A program made the translations under genes and the position numbers. From Pseudomonas brassicacearum (GTDB taxonomy: Bacteria; Pseudomonadota; Gammaproteobacteria; Pseudomonadales; Pseudomonadaceae), in contig NZ_CP045701.2 in NCBI RefSeq assembly GCF_009601685.2, positions 3,596,001 to 3,660,000 of the forward strand: a stretch of DNA of 64,000 nucleotides, in the 5' to 3' direction. How positions within the stretch are numbered: the stretch's first letter is position 1; every line of letters begins with the position of its first letter. This document shows positions 19,443 to 28,681 of the stretch, piece by piece. The notes under the pieces are model-generated. The model was not told where the DNA came from. It ran no database searches and was given only the letters and a program-made list of their open reading frames with translations.

Positions 19443-21156
19443 CGCCGCCCGCCTCCCTGACCGCGGCCGGTCTCGGCCCCGGCATCAATGCCTTGAGCAC
19501 CCGGTCCCGTGGGCCGAACGCTTGTTGAGTACCGTCCTTGAGCACCAGGATGTGATCGACCACCGCCAGCACACTGGGTCGGTGAGTAATCAACACCACG
19601 GTGCTGCCAGCCGCCTTGAGCGCACTGATGGCCTGCACCAGCGCCAGCTCGCCGGCGTCATCGAGATTGGAGTTGGGCTCATCGAGCACGATCAGCGATG
19701 GCCGTCCATACAGCGCGCGAGCCAGGCCCAGGCGTTGTTTCTGCCCACCGGACAAGCCAAGCCCACCGGGGCCCAACGGCGTGTCGTAGCCCTTGGGAAA
19801 GCGCAGGATCATTTCGTGAATGCCGGCATGACGCCCGGCGACGATGATCTTGTCGGCGTCCTGCTCACCGAAGCGGGCGATGTTGTCGGCGACAGTGCCG
19901 TCGAACAACTCGATGTCCTGCGGCAGGTAGCCAAGGTGTGGGCCCAGGGCGTCGTGGGACCACTGGCTGATCTCGGCGTCGTCCAGGCGCACCGACCCGC
20001 CCATGGCCGGCCATACCCCGACCAGCGCCCTGGCCAGGGTCGATTTACCGCTGGCACTGGGGCCGACCACGGCCAGCACATCGCCCTTGGCGAGGCTGAA
20101 ATTGATCCCGCGCAGGATCGGCTGCGAAGCGCCCGGCGGACCGACATACAACTGCTCCAGGCGCACCGCGCCGGTCGGCGGTGGCAACGGCATGCGCAGG
20201 CGCTCGCGCGGATGCTGGGCCAGCAATTGGCTCAGGCGCTGGTAGCTCTGGCGTCCGGCGTTGAATTGCTTCCACGAGCCGATGGCGATTTCCACGGGCG
20301 CCAGGGCCCGTCCCAGCAACAGCGACATAGCGATCATCATGCCTGCCGACAGTTGGCCTTCAAGCACCAGCAAGGCGCCCAGCCCCAACGCCAGGGACTG
20401 CCCGGAGATGCGCACGAAACGGGTCGTCGAGGTGATACGCGCGCTGCGATCGCTGGCATGGGCCTGAGCGGCAATGATCCGTTGCTGCAGCAGGCTCCAG
20501 CGCTGACGCAGCGGCCCGAGCATGCCCAGAGCCTGGATGACTTCAGCATTGTGCAGCGTGCTGTTCACATAGATAGACGACTGCACCCCCAGTCGATTGG
20601 CCTCCCCCAAGCGTGCTCGCGTCGCCAGTTCTCCCCACAGCGCCAGGCCGATCAGCACCAAGGCCAGCACCAGTGTCAGCACGCCGAACCAGGGGTGAAA
20701 GATGAACGCCACCAGCAGGAAGATCGGCAGCCAGGGTGCATCGAGCAAGGCGATCAGGCCCTGCCCGGTAATCAACTGGCGCAGCGTCGCCAGATCGGTG
20801 AGCACCTGCGCCGGGTTGGCGTTGTGCTCGCGCAGGCTGCGGGAGAAGGCGGCGTCGAAAATCCGCTCCCCCAAGGCATCGTCCAGCCCCGCGCTCATGC
20901 GAATCATCACCTCGCCACGGACCCACTCGATCAGGGCGCTGAACATGAACAGCCCCAAGGCCATCAAGGTGAGCATGAACAAGGTGGTTTCGTTGCGGCT
21001 GGTCAGGACCCGGTCGTAGACCTGCATCATGTAGAGCGACGGCACCAGCACCAACAGATTGATCACGCCACTGAACAATGCCAGGGCCCAGAACACCCGG
21101 CGGTAGCTCAATAAGGCAGCATCAATGTCATGACGCGGATCGAGTAGAAAGCGCAT
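19435..21156 (-). CDS. PrtD-type ABC exporter of the type I secretion system
   Basis: The 573-residue protein joins a six-helix exporter membrane domain to a nucleotide-binding domain. The latter has Walker A GPSASGKST, signature LSGGQKQRLGLARAL and Walker B LIVLDEPNS, with an H-loop in ITHRPS. There is no N-terminal C39 peptidase-like domain, so it belongs to the PrtD/AprD group that exports RTX proteins with C-terminal signals. It is the first gene of the exporter operon. The RTX epimerase on the other side of the repeat array is the only visible substrate. Confidence 0.93.
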   Translation of the reverse strand: MRFLLDPRHDIDAALLSYRRVFWALALFSGVINLLVLVPSLYMMQVYDRVLTSRNETTLFMLTLMALGLFMFSALIEWVRGEVMIRMSAGLDDALGERIFDAAFSRSLREHNANPAQVLTDLATLRQLITGQGLIALLDAPWLPIFLLVAFIFHPWFGVLTLVLALVLIGLALWGELATRARLGEANRLGVQSSIYVNSTLHNAEVIQALGMLGPLRQRWSLLQQRIIAAQAHASDRSARITSTTRFVRISGQSLALGLGALLVLEGQLSAGMMIAMSLLLGRALAPVEIAIGSWKQFNAGRQSYQRLSQLLAQHPRERLRMPLPPPTGAVRLEQLYVGPPGASQPILRGINFSLAKGDVLAVVGPSASGKSTLARALVGVWPAMGGSVRLDDAEISQWSHDALGPHLGYLPQDIELFDGTVADNIARFGEQDADKIIVAGRHAGIHEMILRFPKGYDTPLGPGGLGLSGGQKQRLGLARALYGRPSLIVLDEPNSNLDDAGELALVQAISALKAAGSTVVLITHRPSVLAVVDHILVLKDGTQQAFGPRDRVLKALMPGPRPAAVREAGGDA

Positions 21157-21606
21157 AGAGAATCAACCCGCAATAGGAATAGTCGGTCCCGGCGCAATCC
21201 ATCGCGAGTTACTTGCCCTAAGGCGTCAAAAAAAAGAGCGTCATGTTGCTGACGTGCCGCTATCAGAGCCGATCGTCGCCGCTACGGACGCCAAGTACTG
21301 ACAACGTAACCTCAGGTAAGTGCCAGCCCCCAAGTGAGTGTTTTCACCTCAATGACCAGCGGGTTGCCGCACTTCAAAGGTGAACCATCGAAATAACCGC
21401 TTTAAATTTTTTACCCAGTTAAGTATTTTGCGTGATATCTGAGCGCCGATGGCAACTACGAACCCTGTGGGAGCGAGCTTGCTCGCGATAGCGGTCTGTC
21501 AGTCGACATTAATGCTGCTGATCCACTGCTATCGCGAGCAAGCTCGCTCCCACAAGGGATTGGTGCCGCTCTTCTAGCCTCTTCTTCCCGACAACAAGGA
21601 CCTCCC
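21157..21606. other. Promoter-containing gap between the exporter operon and the TetR gene
   Basis: This 450-bp divergent region holds the promoters of the exporter operon (minus) and probably of the TetR gene (plus). An AT-rich stretch lies at about 21400-21440. The REPIN at 21466-21554 fills its right end. No coding frame is supported. Confidence 0.5.
21466..21554. repeat. REPIN (inverted pair of REP elements)
   Basis: TGTGGGAGCGAGCTTGCTCG at the left and its inverted partner CGAGCAAGCTCGCTCCCACA at the right enclose about 45 bp. This is the standard Pseudomonas REP doublet, a non-autonomous element mobilised by RAYT transposases. No RAYT gene is in the window. Confidence 0.9.
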
Positions 21607-22218
21607 GTGAGCGGACTGCGTGAACGTCAAAAAGCCGAACGCCGCCAAGCCATCAGCAAGGCGGCGGTCGAACTGTTCGAGCGCCAGGGTTTCCAGAACA
21701 CCACCATCGAACAGATCGCCAGCCAGGCCGGCGTATCGGCTCCCACGGTGTTCAAGTATTTCGGCAACAAGCAGGAGATCATCCTGGAGATCCTGCACGA
21801 CGCCGACCAGCGCGCACTCACCGACACCCGCAACCAGATGCCTGAAATCGACGACCCGGTCCAAGCGCTGTGTTATCTGGAGCGGCTGTTGACCGGCTAC
21901 GCGCTGGAGGTCATGCACCCGAGCCTGTGGCGCGAGTTGCTGCCGCTGATCCTGTTTGGTGGCGACAACGGGCTGCCCGAGGGGTATCGCGCCATGAACG
22001 ATGCGCTCAGGGCCGAAATCAGTGGGTTGATCAGGGAATTGCAACACGCTGGCAAGCTGCGCGCCGACCTCGACGTCGACCTCGCCGCCTTCCTGTTGAA
22101 CGACTATTCGCACTTGCAGCTGTTCCGGTTGGTCAACCAGGAACAACCGGACATCGAGGCACACTCCACCCAGGTCCGGCGGATCACCGAATTGCTCTTC
22201 CAAGGCATGCGCGCCTGA
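21607..22218 (+). CDS. TetR-family transcriptional regulator
   Basis: This 203-residue repressor-like protein has an N-terminal TetR helix-turn-helix (TTIEQIASQAGVSAPTVFKYF, about residues 32-52, followed by GNKQEII) and an all-helical C-terminal ligand domain of usual length. It converges on the binding-protein gene that ends at 22262 and may regulate that transport and hydrolase operon. Its ligand is unknown. Confidence 0.88.
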   Translation: MSGLRERQKAERRQAISKAAVELFERQGFQNTTIEQIASQAGVSAPTVFKYFGNKQEIILEILHDADQRALTDTRNQMPEIDDPVQALCYLERLLTGYALEVMHPSLWRELLPLILFGGDNGLPEGYRAMNDALRAEISGLIRELQHAGKLRADLDVDLAAFLLNDYSHLQLFRLVNQEQPDIEAHSTQVRRITELLFQGMRA

Positions 22219-22261
22219 CCCACCAATACGGACCCGGCGCCGCAACGCCGGGTCACGCTGA

Positions 22262-23365
22262 TCAGCGATGGGTCTTGATGCCAGTCCAGGTGCGGGTGCG
22301 GATCCGCTCCACTGCCGCCGGCACCGGCTCCAACGCGAACAGGGTCTTGCGCGCCTCGTCCGGCACATACATGGCGGGGTTGTTGCGAATATCGGCGTTG
22401 ACCAGCGCCGTGGCTTCCTTGTTCGGGTTGGGGTAACCGATCTTGTTGCTGATCCGCGCGATGACATCGGGACGCAAGATGTAATTGATGAACGCGTAGG
22501 CCTCTTGGGTATGAGGGGCGTTGGTGGGCACCATCATGACGTCCGACCACATCGGCGCACCTTCCTTGGGCAGCGCCATTTCCACCTTGACCCCCTTCCC
22601 TGCGTCTTCGGCCAGCCTCTTGGCCAGGGCCACCCCACCGGACCAACCCACCCCGACGCAGATTTCGCCGTTGGCCAGGTCCATGCCGTAGCGCGACGAA
22701 TTGAAGTAGGTGATGTAGGGGCGAACCTTGAGCATGGCCGCTTGCGCCTTTGCGTAGTCCTCACGTTTCTGGCTGTTGGGGTCGAGCCCTTCGTAGTGCA
22801 AGGCGATGGGCACGATCTCGTTGGCGGCGTCGAGCAGACCGACGCCGCAACTGGCCAGCTTGGCCATGTTCTCTTCCTTGAAAAGGATGTCCCAGGTGTT
22901 CATTTGCACATCGGCGCCCAGCACCTGGCGCACCTTGTCGACGTTATAGCCGATCAGGGTCGTGCCCCACAGGTACGGCGCCGCATAGCGGTTACCCGGA
23001 TCGCCCACCGCTTCCAGGGACTTCATGAACTCGGGGTCCAGATGCTGCCAGTTCGGCAACTGGCTGCGGTCCAGGGGTTGGACGGCGCCAGCGGCAATCA
23101 GGTGACTGACGTTGGAACTGCTCGGGTAGACCACGTCATACCCGGAGTTGCCGGTCAGGAGTTTGGACTCCAAGGTCTCGACGCTGTCGAAAACGTCGTA
23201 GATGGGACGGATGCCGGTTTCCTCCTGGAAGCTCTTGAGGATTTCAGGCGGCAGGTACTCGATCCAGTTGTAGATTCGCACCGTCCGCTCTTCGGCCAGG
23301 CTCGCGCCACTGACCAGCATCGAAACAACAGCGCCCAGCAAGGTGTTGCGCAAAAACAGGCTCAT
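22262..23365 (-). CDS. PotF-like periplasmic polyamine-binding protein
   Basis: The 367-residue product has a Sec signal (MSLFLRNTLLGAVVSMLVSGASLA) and a PotF/PotD-type fold. Segments such as VRIYNWIEYLPPEILKSFQEETG and YDVVYPSSSNVSHLIAAGAVQPL are diagnostic of spermidine/putrescine receptors. I chose ATG 23365 because GGAG lies upstream and the signal peptide starts there. The matching permease and ATPase genes are absent. It lies 39 bp behind a beta-barrel gene and downstream of a NylB-like amidase, suggesting uptake of an amine or amino-amide. Confidence 0.85.
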   Translation of the reverse strand: MSLFLRNTLLGAVVSMLVSGASLAEERTVRIYNWIEYLPPEILKSFQEETGIRPIYDVFDSVETLESKLLTGNSGYDVVYPSSSNVSHLIAAGAVQPLDRSQLPNWQHLDPEFMKSLEAVGDPGNRYAAPYLWGTTLIGYNVDKVRQVLGADVQMNTWDILFKEENMAKLASCGVGLLDAANEIVPIALHYEGLDPNSQKREDYAKAQAAMLKVRPYITYFNSSRYGMDLANGEICVGVGWSGGVALAKRLAEDAGKGVKVEMALPKEGAPMWSDVMMVPTNAPHTQEAYAFINYILRPDVIARISNKIGYPNPNKEATALVNADIRNNPAMYVPDEARKTLFALEPVPAAVERIRTRTWTGIKTHR

Positions 23366-23404
23366 GATCAAACACTCCAGCGCGGCCGCGAAGGCTCGCG
23401 GCAC

Positions 23405-24742
23405 TTAATAGCGGTAGGTGAAGTAGAGTTCCAGCGCGCTGAACTTCCGGTCGTCGCCGAACACTTGCTTGGCCGCTGCCATGGGCTTGACCCAGTTATA
23501 GGACAGCGAGGTGGACAGCGACTTCGAAGGCGCCCAATCCAGGAAGACGACACTCTCATCGGCAAACCGCCGGTCACTGACGGCAGCGCCCATGTAGTTT
23601 TTTTCGTCGAGCCAGAACTGGTAGTGGATCGCCCCCAGCGTAAGGGTTTCGTTGAGGTGGGTCTTGAGTGAGAACTGCTGGACGTTTTCGTTGCTGTTGA
23701 ACAGCAGGTAGTTGCCGACGACATCGCCGATCAGCCAGGTGCTCCAGTCGACGAAGCCCTTGCTCAACGGATCCCAGGCTTTCTGTCGGTTGTCGGTGAG
23801 GTTGTCGTCGCCGGAAAAGCTCGCGTAGCGGTAGCCAATCACCGGGGTCAACGGCAGCGTGCTGAAGGTGTAATCCGCCTGGCCGTACCAGGCCTTGGCG
23901 TCGTAATCCACGCCTTCGCCGCTGCCTCGCTCCAGGGCGTATTCGGCATTGAGGGTCAGGTCCGCGATGCCCGGGAGCTTGGCGTTCAACGCCCTGACGT
24001 TGTACACCAGCATGCCATCGCGGCGGCGCGGCAATGCGCTGCCCTTGGGCCCCATGGCCTTGACCTTCAACGCGGTGGCGCCCAGCGTCACCTGGTCGTC
24101 GAGGTTGTAGTCCAGGTTCACGCCGCTCATGCGAAAGTCACCCAGGTCGCTGTCGGTGCCCAGGCTGAAGCCCTGGACCTTCAACGCGCCATGATCCCAG
24201 GCGACCACCGCCGAATCCTTGAAGGCAGTGCGTGGGGCGAGCCAGTAGGCGCCGTCGTTCAACTGGTCGAGGTTGCCATCCATCACGATGAAACCGTTGC
24301 CGATCATGTAGTTCTGGCGACCGCCGGTGACCGTCCACTCCCCGGCCCGGAAACCGCCATAGAACTCTTCGGTCGACACCTTGCCATCGGAGCTGCGGGA
24401 GAAGCCACCGGCATCGCCATCACCCAACGTGGTCGCGCCCACCAGGGAGCCACCGGCCAACAGGCTGAAATCCGGCTGCACGGCGTATTCCAACTTGACG
24501 CCCGGCTTGACGTAGAACTCCTGCCAGTCGATTTTCGTGCCGCGATTCTTGCCGCTGCGCATGTCCACCACACCGCCGCCAAAGTTGACGTTGCGGGTAG
24601 AAAGGACTGCGCCACCGGCACTGAAGTTGACCTCGCCCTTGAGGTTGCCCTCCTCGAAGGTGTAGCTCGCCCAGGCAACCTGGGCGGTCAAGGGTAACCC
24701 GAGCACGAGGAACGTTCGGGACAAACGCATCATGGAAACCAT
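23405..24742 (-). CDS. Outer-membrane beta-barrel protein, substrate unknown
   Basis: The 445-residue protein starts with a signal peptide (MVSMMRLSRTFLVLGLPLTAQVAWA). It continues with alternating polar/aromatic strands and a C-terminal aromatic residue (LELYFTYRY), a beta-barrel export signature. ATG 24742 has AGGAG six bases upstream. I do not recognise the exact family. It sits between a NylB-like hydrolase and a PotF-like binding protein on one strand, so it is probably the uptake channel for the same substrate. Confidence 0.7.
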   Translation of the reverse strand: MVSMMRLSRTFLVLGLPLTAQVAWASYTFEEGNLKGEVNFSAGGAVLSTRNVNFGGGVVDMRSGKNRGTKIDWQEFYVKPGVKLEYAVQPDFSLLAGGSLVGATTLGDGDAGGFSRSSDGKVSTEEFYGGFRAGEWTVTGGRQNYMIGNGFIVMDGNLDQLNDGAYWLAPRTAFKDSAVVAWDHGALKVQGFSLGTDSDLGDFRMSGVNLDYNLDDQVTLGATALKVKAMGPKGSALPRRRDGMLVYNVRALNAKLPGIADLTLNAEYALERGSGEGVDYDAKAWYGQADYTFSTLPLTPVIGYRYASFSGDDNLTDNRQKAWDPLSKGFVDWSTWLIGDVVGNYLLFNSNENVQQFSLKTHLNETLTLGAIHYQFWLDEKNYMGAAVSDRRFADESVVFLDWAPSKSLSTSLSYNWVKPMAAAKQVFGDDRKFSALELYFTYRY

Positions 24743-24860
24743 ATGGAGCTCCTGTGTGATTATTGTTGTTACAGGGCAGTAAATGGCGGCGCAAAACCGC
24801 GCCAACACCTGGTGGGGCCAGGTGAGCGGAACGCAAAATTCTTGTGTTTATCGGATGACG

Positions 24861-26123
24861 TCAGGGCGTCAGGTGCGCCGCGATGGCACGCAGCATGCGC
24901 ACGCTGTCGCCGTCGAATGGGCTGACGGCCTCGCCCAGGGACGACTGCTTGACGATCACCACGCCGGACGGTTTGTCGATGAACAGGTATTGACCATGGA
25001 TGCCACCGGCCATGAGCGCCTGCCTGTGGTCGTTGAAGACATACCATTGGCTGCGGTAGGACGCGCCTGGGGTCCAGCTCGAAAAGTCAGGGGATGCAGC
25101 GTAGATCGCGGGGTCGGCTCCGGCGGCGATACCGGCCAGCGCCTCGGCCGAGAGCAGTTGTGTCCCACCCTGGCGGCCATCGTTGGCCAGCAGACGGCCG
25201 AAGCGCGCCATGTCACGCAAGGTCGCACTGAAACCGGCACCGGCGACGCTGCGGCCCCAGGGGTCCGCCAGGAAGTAGCCGTCACGTTCACAGCCCAACT
25301 GGCTCCAGATCTCTTGGAGCAACTGATGGCAGGCCTTGCCTGATGCCCGCTCCATGACCCAGGCCAACGCCTCGGTGGTGGCCGTCACGTAATGGAAAAA
25401 GCCACCGTGACTGCCGCGTTTGCGCAGTGAGGGCAAGTACTGATACAGGGATTCGAACGTCGCGTACTGCGCCGGCGCCGGCTGGAAACCGCAGGCGTAA
25501 CCGTATTGGGAACTCTCTGAATCCGGATCCTCATAGACCTCGCTGTAATCGACCGCCACGGCCATGTCGAACAACTGGCGCACGGTCGCATCGCCGAACG
25601 CGCTGCCTGTCAGTTCCGGTACGTAATGGGCGGCCGTCAACGTAGGGTCCAGCAGGTCTTCGCAGACCAGTTGCTCGCCCAAGGCACCGATCAGCGACTT
25701 GGTCACCGAAAACATGATGTGCCGGTCCTGGGGACACTGGCCGTTGAAGTAGCGCTCAAACAGTACGGTGTCGCCCTGCAAGACCAGGAAAGCATCGGTC
25801 TGGCTGGCGACCAGGTGATCGATCACGCTGATGCTCAAGCCACATTCGCTGTCGAAGTGCAGCTCATCCAGCGGCTGGAGCGCCTGCTTGAACGCGCTGA
25901 CCGGCCCGCTGCCGGCCTGCACGTCGATGCAAGGACGCAAGCGCGCCAGGTTGCGGAAACCCCATTGGTTGAACGGTGGGCTCATCCAGTTGTGCCAGGT
26001 AACGCGGCGCTGGGGTTCGGCGGGAAAGCCTTGCATGAGTGAAGGCGCCAGGCGTGCGTCAAATGACGATTCGTGAGTCTCGACGTAAAGACTGGCCAGT
26101 GAAGGCACGGTGTTCTGATTCAT
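24861..26123 (-). CDS. Beta-lactamase-fold hydrolase, 6-aminohexanoate-dimer hydrolase-like
   Basis: This 420-residue serine hydrolase carries the SxxK motif Ser139-Val-Thr-Lys142 (FSVTKS) and the segment VAVDYSEVYEDPDSESSQYGYACG. The YSE-Y-DP-S pattern resembles the Tyr-containing region of NylB-type amide hydrolases. No signal peptide is evident, so it probably acts in the cytoplasm on a short linear amide, ester or peptide. It is the first of three co-directional genes with a beta-barrel protein and a polyamine-type receptor. The real substrate is unknown; esterase activity is an alternative. Confidence 0.75.
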   Translation of the reverse strand: MNQNTVPSLASLYVETHESSFDARLAPSLMQGFPAEPQRRVTWHNWMSPPFNQWGFRNLARLRPCIDVQAGSGPVSAFKQALQPLDELHFDSECGLSISVIDHLVASQTDAFLVLQGDTVLFERYFNGQCPQDRHIMFSVTKSLIGALGEQLVCEDLLDPTLTAAHYVPELTGSAFGDATVRQLFDMAVAVDYSEVYEDPDSESSQYGYACGFQPAPAQYATFESLYQYLPSLRKRGSHGGFFHYVTATTEALAWVMERASGKACHQLLQEIWSQLGCERDGYFLADPWGRSVAGAGFSATLRDMARFGRLLANDGRQGGTQLLSAEALAGIAAGADPAIYAASPDFSSWTPGASYRSQWYVFNDHRQALMAGGIHGQYLFIDKPSGVVIVKQSSLGEAVSPFDGDSVRMLRAIAAHLTP

Positions 26124-26224
26124 CGGGTTGCCCCTGCAAAATGACTCTGCGTGAAAGCAGATGCAGGAGAATAATTACTCGATGTAATTTTTTAGTCAAT
26201 AAAACTTTTTATCGACATTATTCC

Positions 26225-26260
26225 TGTAGGAGCTGTCGAGCGAAGCGAGGCTGCGATCTT
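26225..26260. repeat. Single TGTAGGAGCTG-type repeat half
   Basis: The sequence TGTAGGAGCTGTCGAGCGAA and the following GCGAGGCTGCGATCTTGT match one arm of a second Pseudomonas repeat family; the same arm occurs inverted at 33320-33410. No inverted partner is adjacent here. Confidence 0.6.
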
Positions 26261-26402
26261 GTCCCAGACACTTGAGTCGCAAGCAATAGATCAAAGGCCA
26301 GCGCCTGGCGATCGCCCCAAGCCGTCAGTACGGTTGATCCAGGCAAAGGCGCAATGCCACGCTATGATCCCGCAAACGTCAGCACCTCAAACAAGGGCAA
26401 CC

Positions 26403-26780
26403 ATGAACACTCACGCAGCGTGCCTCGGACTGTCTGCCTTGACGCTCGCCTTCCTGTGCGAGCCGGTCCAGGCCTCGACGTGGCAGATCTGTCACCTGGA
26501 GCTGCGTATCGTCGAGGTCCTGAAACAACCCTATCCGCAGCTGCAGGCGCAGATCGTGAAAGCCAGGCCAAAGTCCTCCTCGGTGGAGTGTCCGGCGCAA
26601 GGCTCATTGCTCACTTTCACCCCGGAAACCCCGGACTACCAAGCCACGCTCCCCCGCCGGCAATGGCCCCGGAAAGGACAGTCGCTACAGGTCGAGTACC
26701 GTTACCTGGATGGCGTCTGTAAAGGCGACGGCAACTCGTATGCGTGTCGTATCAAGCACTACCCGGTGGTGGGCCGATAA
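26403..26780 (+). CDS. Small secreted protein of unknown function
   Basis: The 125-residue product begins with a signal peptide (MNTHAACLGLSALTLAFLCEPVQA). The mature part has four cysteines (ICHLEL, VECPAQG, GVCKGDG, YACRIKHY), consistent with two disulfides in the periplasm. I chose ATG 26403 over upstream in-frame starts because of the signal peptide. No family is recognised and the neighbours give no clue. Confidence 0.65.
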   Translation: MNTHAACLGLSALTLAFLCEPVQASTWQICHLELRIVEVLKQPYPQLQAQIVKARPKSSSVECPAQGSLLTFTPETPDYQATLPRRQWPRKGQSLQVEYRYLDGVCKGDGNSYACRIKHYPVVGR

Positions 26781-26818
26781 TCAGGCGGCTGGAGAACGTG
26801 GCATTTAGCTGATGACCT

Positions 26819-26895
26819 CATCGCGAGCAAGCTCGCTCCCACAAAAAGGACTTGCGCAACCTCCTGTGGCTAGCTTGCTCGCGATGACGTCGGCA
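26819..26895. repeat. REPIN, slightly degenerate
   Basis: TCGCGAGCAAGCTCGCTCCC and, inverted, TGTGGCTAGCTTGCTCGCGA flank a 25-bp spacer. The right arm is decayed. It lies between the convergent small secreted protein gene and trmK. Confidence 0.8.
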
Positions 26896-26912
26896 CAGCC
26901 AACCTCAGCGAC

Positions 26913-27614
26913 TCAAGCCAACAACTCAGTGATCCAACGGGCCTGCCGGGCTATGTCTTGCAGCTTCTCTTCCGGCACGGCTTGCCGCGCCTTGGCGAAA
27001 CTGGTGAGGGTCTTTTGCTTCTGGCGCAGCAGGCGCTGCCACTTGGCCAGGAAGATCGGGTTACGGGCTTGCAGCTGCAGCGGGCCGAAGTACAGCTCCT
27101 CGGCCGTGTACGTCACTGGCCCAGCGCGCTCGGCGACGATGATCTCGTAGTAGAAACGGTTTTCCCGCAGCACTTCCTCGCAGAGGATGCGGTAGTCGTG
27201 TTCCATCAGCCATTGGCGCAGCGGTTGCTCGCCGCCGTTGGGCTGCAGGATCAGGCGTTCCTGGCCACTCAACCGCGCTTTGCCGCTGTCCAGGATGTCG
27301 CGGATCGTCTCGCCGCCCATGCCACAGAGGCTGATCGCGGTGATCCCGTCTTCCGGCTCGATCGCCGCCAGGCCATTGGCCAGGCGTACGCTGATCTGCT
27401 GTTCCAGGCCATTCTCGCCCACGGTGCGTTCGGCGGCGCGAAACGGCGTCAGCGCCACCTCGCCAGCCACCGCCATCGCGATGGCGCCACGGCGCAGCAA
27501 GGCTACCGGCAGGTAAGCGTGATCCGAGCCGATATCGGCCAGGCGCGCACCCGCTGGCATATGCGCCGCCACGCGCTCCAGGCGCATGGACAAGGTCTGT
27601 TCGTTCAACTGCAA
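26913..27614 (-). CDS. trmK: tRNA (adenine(22)-N1)-methyltransferase TrmK
   Basis: This 233-residue SAM-dependent enzyme methylates A22 of tRNA. It shows the family blocks ADIGSDHAYLP (SAM site), GMGGETI and ILQPNGG, and the basic C-terminal coiled helix (LLRQKQKTLTSFAKAR). Length matches bacterial TrmK. It ends an operon-like run behind the Gfo/Idh oxidoreductase, with a 9-bp gap. Confidence 0.9.
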   Translation of the reverse strand: MQLNEQTLSMRLERVAAHMPAGARLADIGSDHAYLPVALLRRGAIAMAVAGEVALTPFRAAERTVGENGLEQQISVRLANGLAAIEPEDGITAISLCGMGGETIRDILDSGKARLSGQERLILQPNGGEQPLRQWLMEHDYRILCEEVLRENRFYYEIIVAERAGPVTYTAEELYFGPLQLQARNPIFLAKWQRLLRQKQKTLTSFAKARQAVPEEKLQDIARQARWITELLA

Positions 27615-27623
27615 TTCCCTGGA

Positions 27624-28550
27624 TTAATCGTAGAACGGCTCGACCGCCGTCCGGCTGCCGACAAAAAAACTGTCCGCGACCAACCGCAGCGGCTGCAGGT
27701 CCATGTCGCTGGCGTTGTCGGCAATCAGTTGCTGGAAATGTCGATACACCGCCGCGTACTCGGCTTCCTCGGATACAGCCTGGCGCACGCCGTCGATGCT
27801 CAACAGTGCACCGCCGTTGTCCAGGCGCAGGACGCCTTCGGCGCAGCGAATCTCGATACTCCAGAGCTCGTCATGGCCATGGTCGAAATCGAACTCCGCA
27901 CGAATATCGAGGTGGCGCGCGTCGGCCATCTTGATGCTGGCGGCAATTGGCGACTGGCAGTTGTCCGGCACGCGCAACTCGGCGGATTCCACGAACAGCG
28001 GCAGCGCCAGCAGATGGGTCACAATCGACAAGGCATTGATACCCGGATCGAAGACGCCCAGGCCACCGGGTTGCCAGATCCATGCCTGGCCGGGGTGCCA
28101 CTTGCGCACGTCTTCCTTCCAGTCGATCTGCACGCTCTGCAAGGTGCGACTCGCCAGCCAGTCACGGGCGGCTGCGATGCCCGGCGCGTAACGCGAATGC
28201 CAGGCGAACAGGCCGCTGACGCCTTGCTCGCGGACCTGCTCCACCAACGCCATGGCTTCTCCCAGCGTGGCGCACGGCGGTTTTTCCACCAGCACGTGCT
28301 TGCCAGCCGCCAGCGCCTGTTGCACCAGGGCAAATCGACCTTGTGGCGGTGTGCAAAACGCAATGGCATCGACCTGCGGACCGTTTTCGAGCAGTTCGCC
28401 CAGGGACCGGAAGTTATCCACCCCGGCGCAAGGCAGCCCTTGCGTGGCGACAGCCACCAGTTGAAACGCGGGGTTGGCGTGGATGGCTGGAACGTGTTGA
28501 TCCTGGGCAATCTTGCCGTAGCCCACCAGCCCGAGACGAATCGGTTGCAT
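27624..28550 (-). CDS. Gfo/Idh/MocA oxidoreductase, probable D-galactose or L-arabinose 1-dehydrogenase
   Basis: The 308-residue protein has an N-terminal NAD(P) fold (RLGLVGYGKIAQDQHVPAI) and the EKPP motif with the catalytic Lys (HVLVEKPPCATLGEAM). An additional WHPGQAWIWQPGGLGVFDPGINALS segment is typical of pseudomonad aldose 1-dehydrogenases. ATG 28550 has AGGAG upstream. The adjacent DeoR-type regulator is a common controller of sugar catabolism. The exact sugar cannot be read from sequence. Confidence 0.8.
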   Translation of the reverse strand: MQPIRLGLVGYGKIAQDQHVPAIHANPAFQLVAVATQGLPCAGVDNFRSLGELLENGPQVDAIAFCTPPQGRFALVQQALAAGKHVLVEKPPCATLGEAMALVEQVREQGVSGLFAWHSRYAPGIAAARDWLASRTLQSVQIDWKEDVRKWHPGQAWIWQPGGLGVFDPGINALSIVTHLLALPLFVESAELRVPDNCQSPIAASIKMADARHLDIRAEFDFDHGHDELWSIEIRCAEGVLRLDNGGALLSIDGVRQAVSEEAEYAAVYRHFQQLIADNASDMDLQPLRLVADSFFVGSRTAVEPFYD

Positions 28551-28681
28551 CGATGACTCCTGATTTTTGTACTTGTGATCGGCCAGCAAACTAGACGCAA
28601 ATCGCCCGGCGGACAATGGGGGCCGTGCAGTATCTATACGATGGTCCTGCGCAATTGGGTAACAGCAGTGCCGCAAAGACC

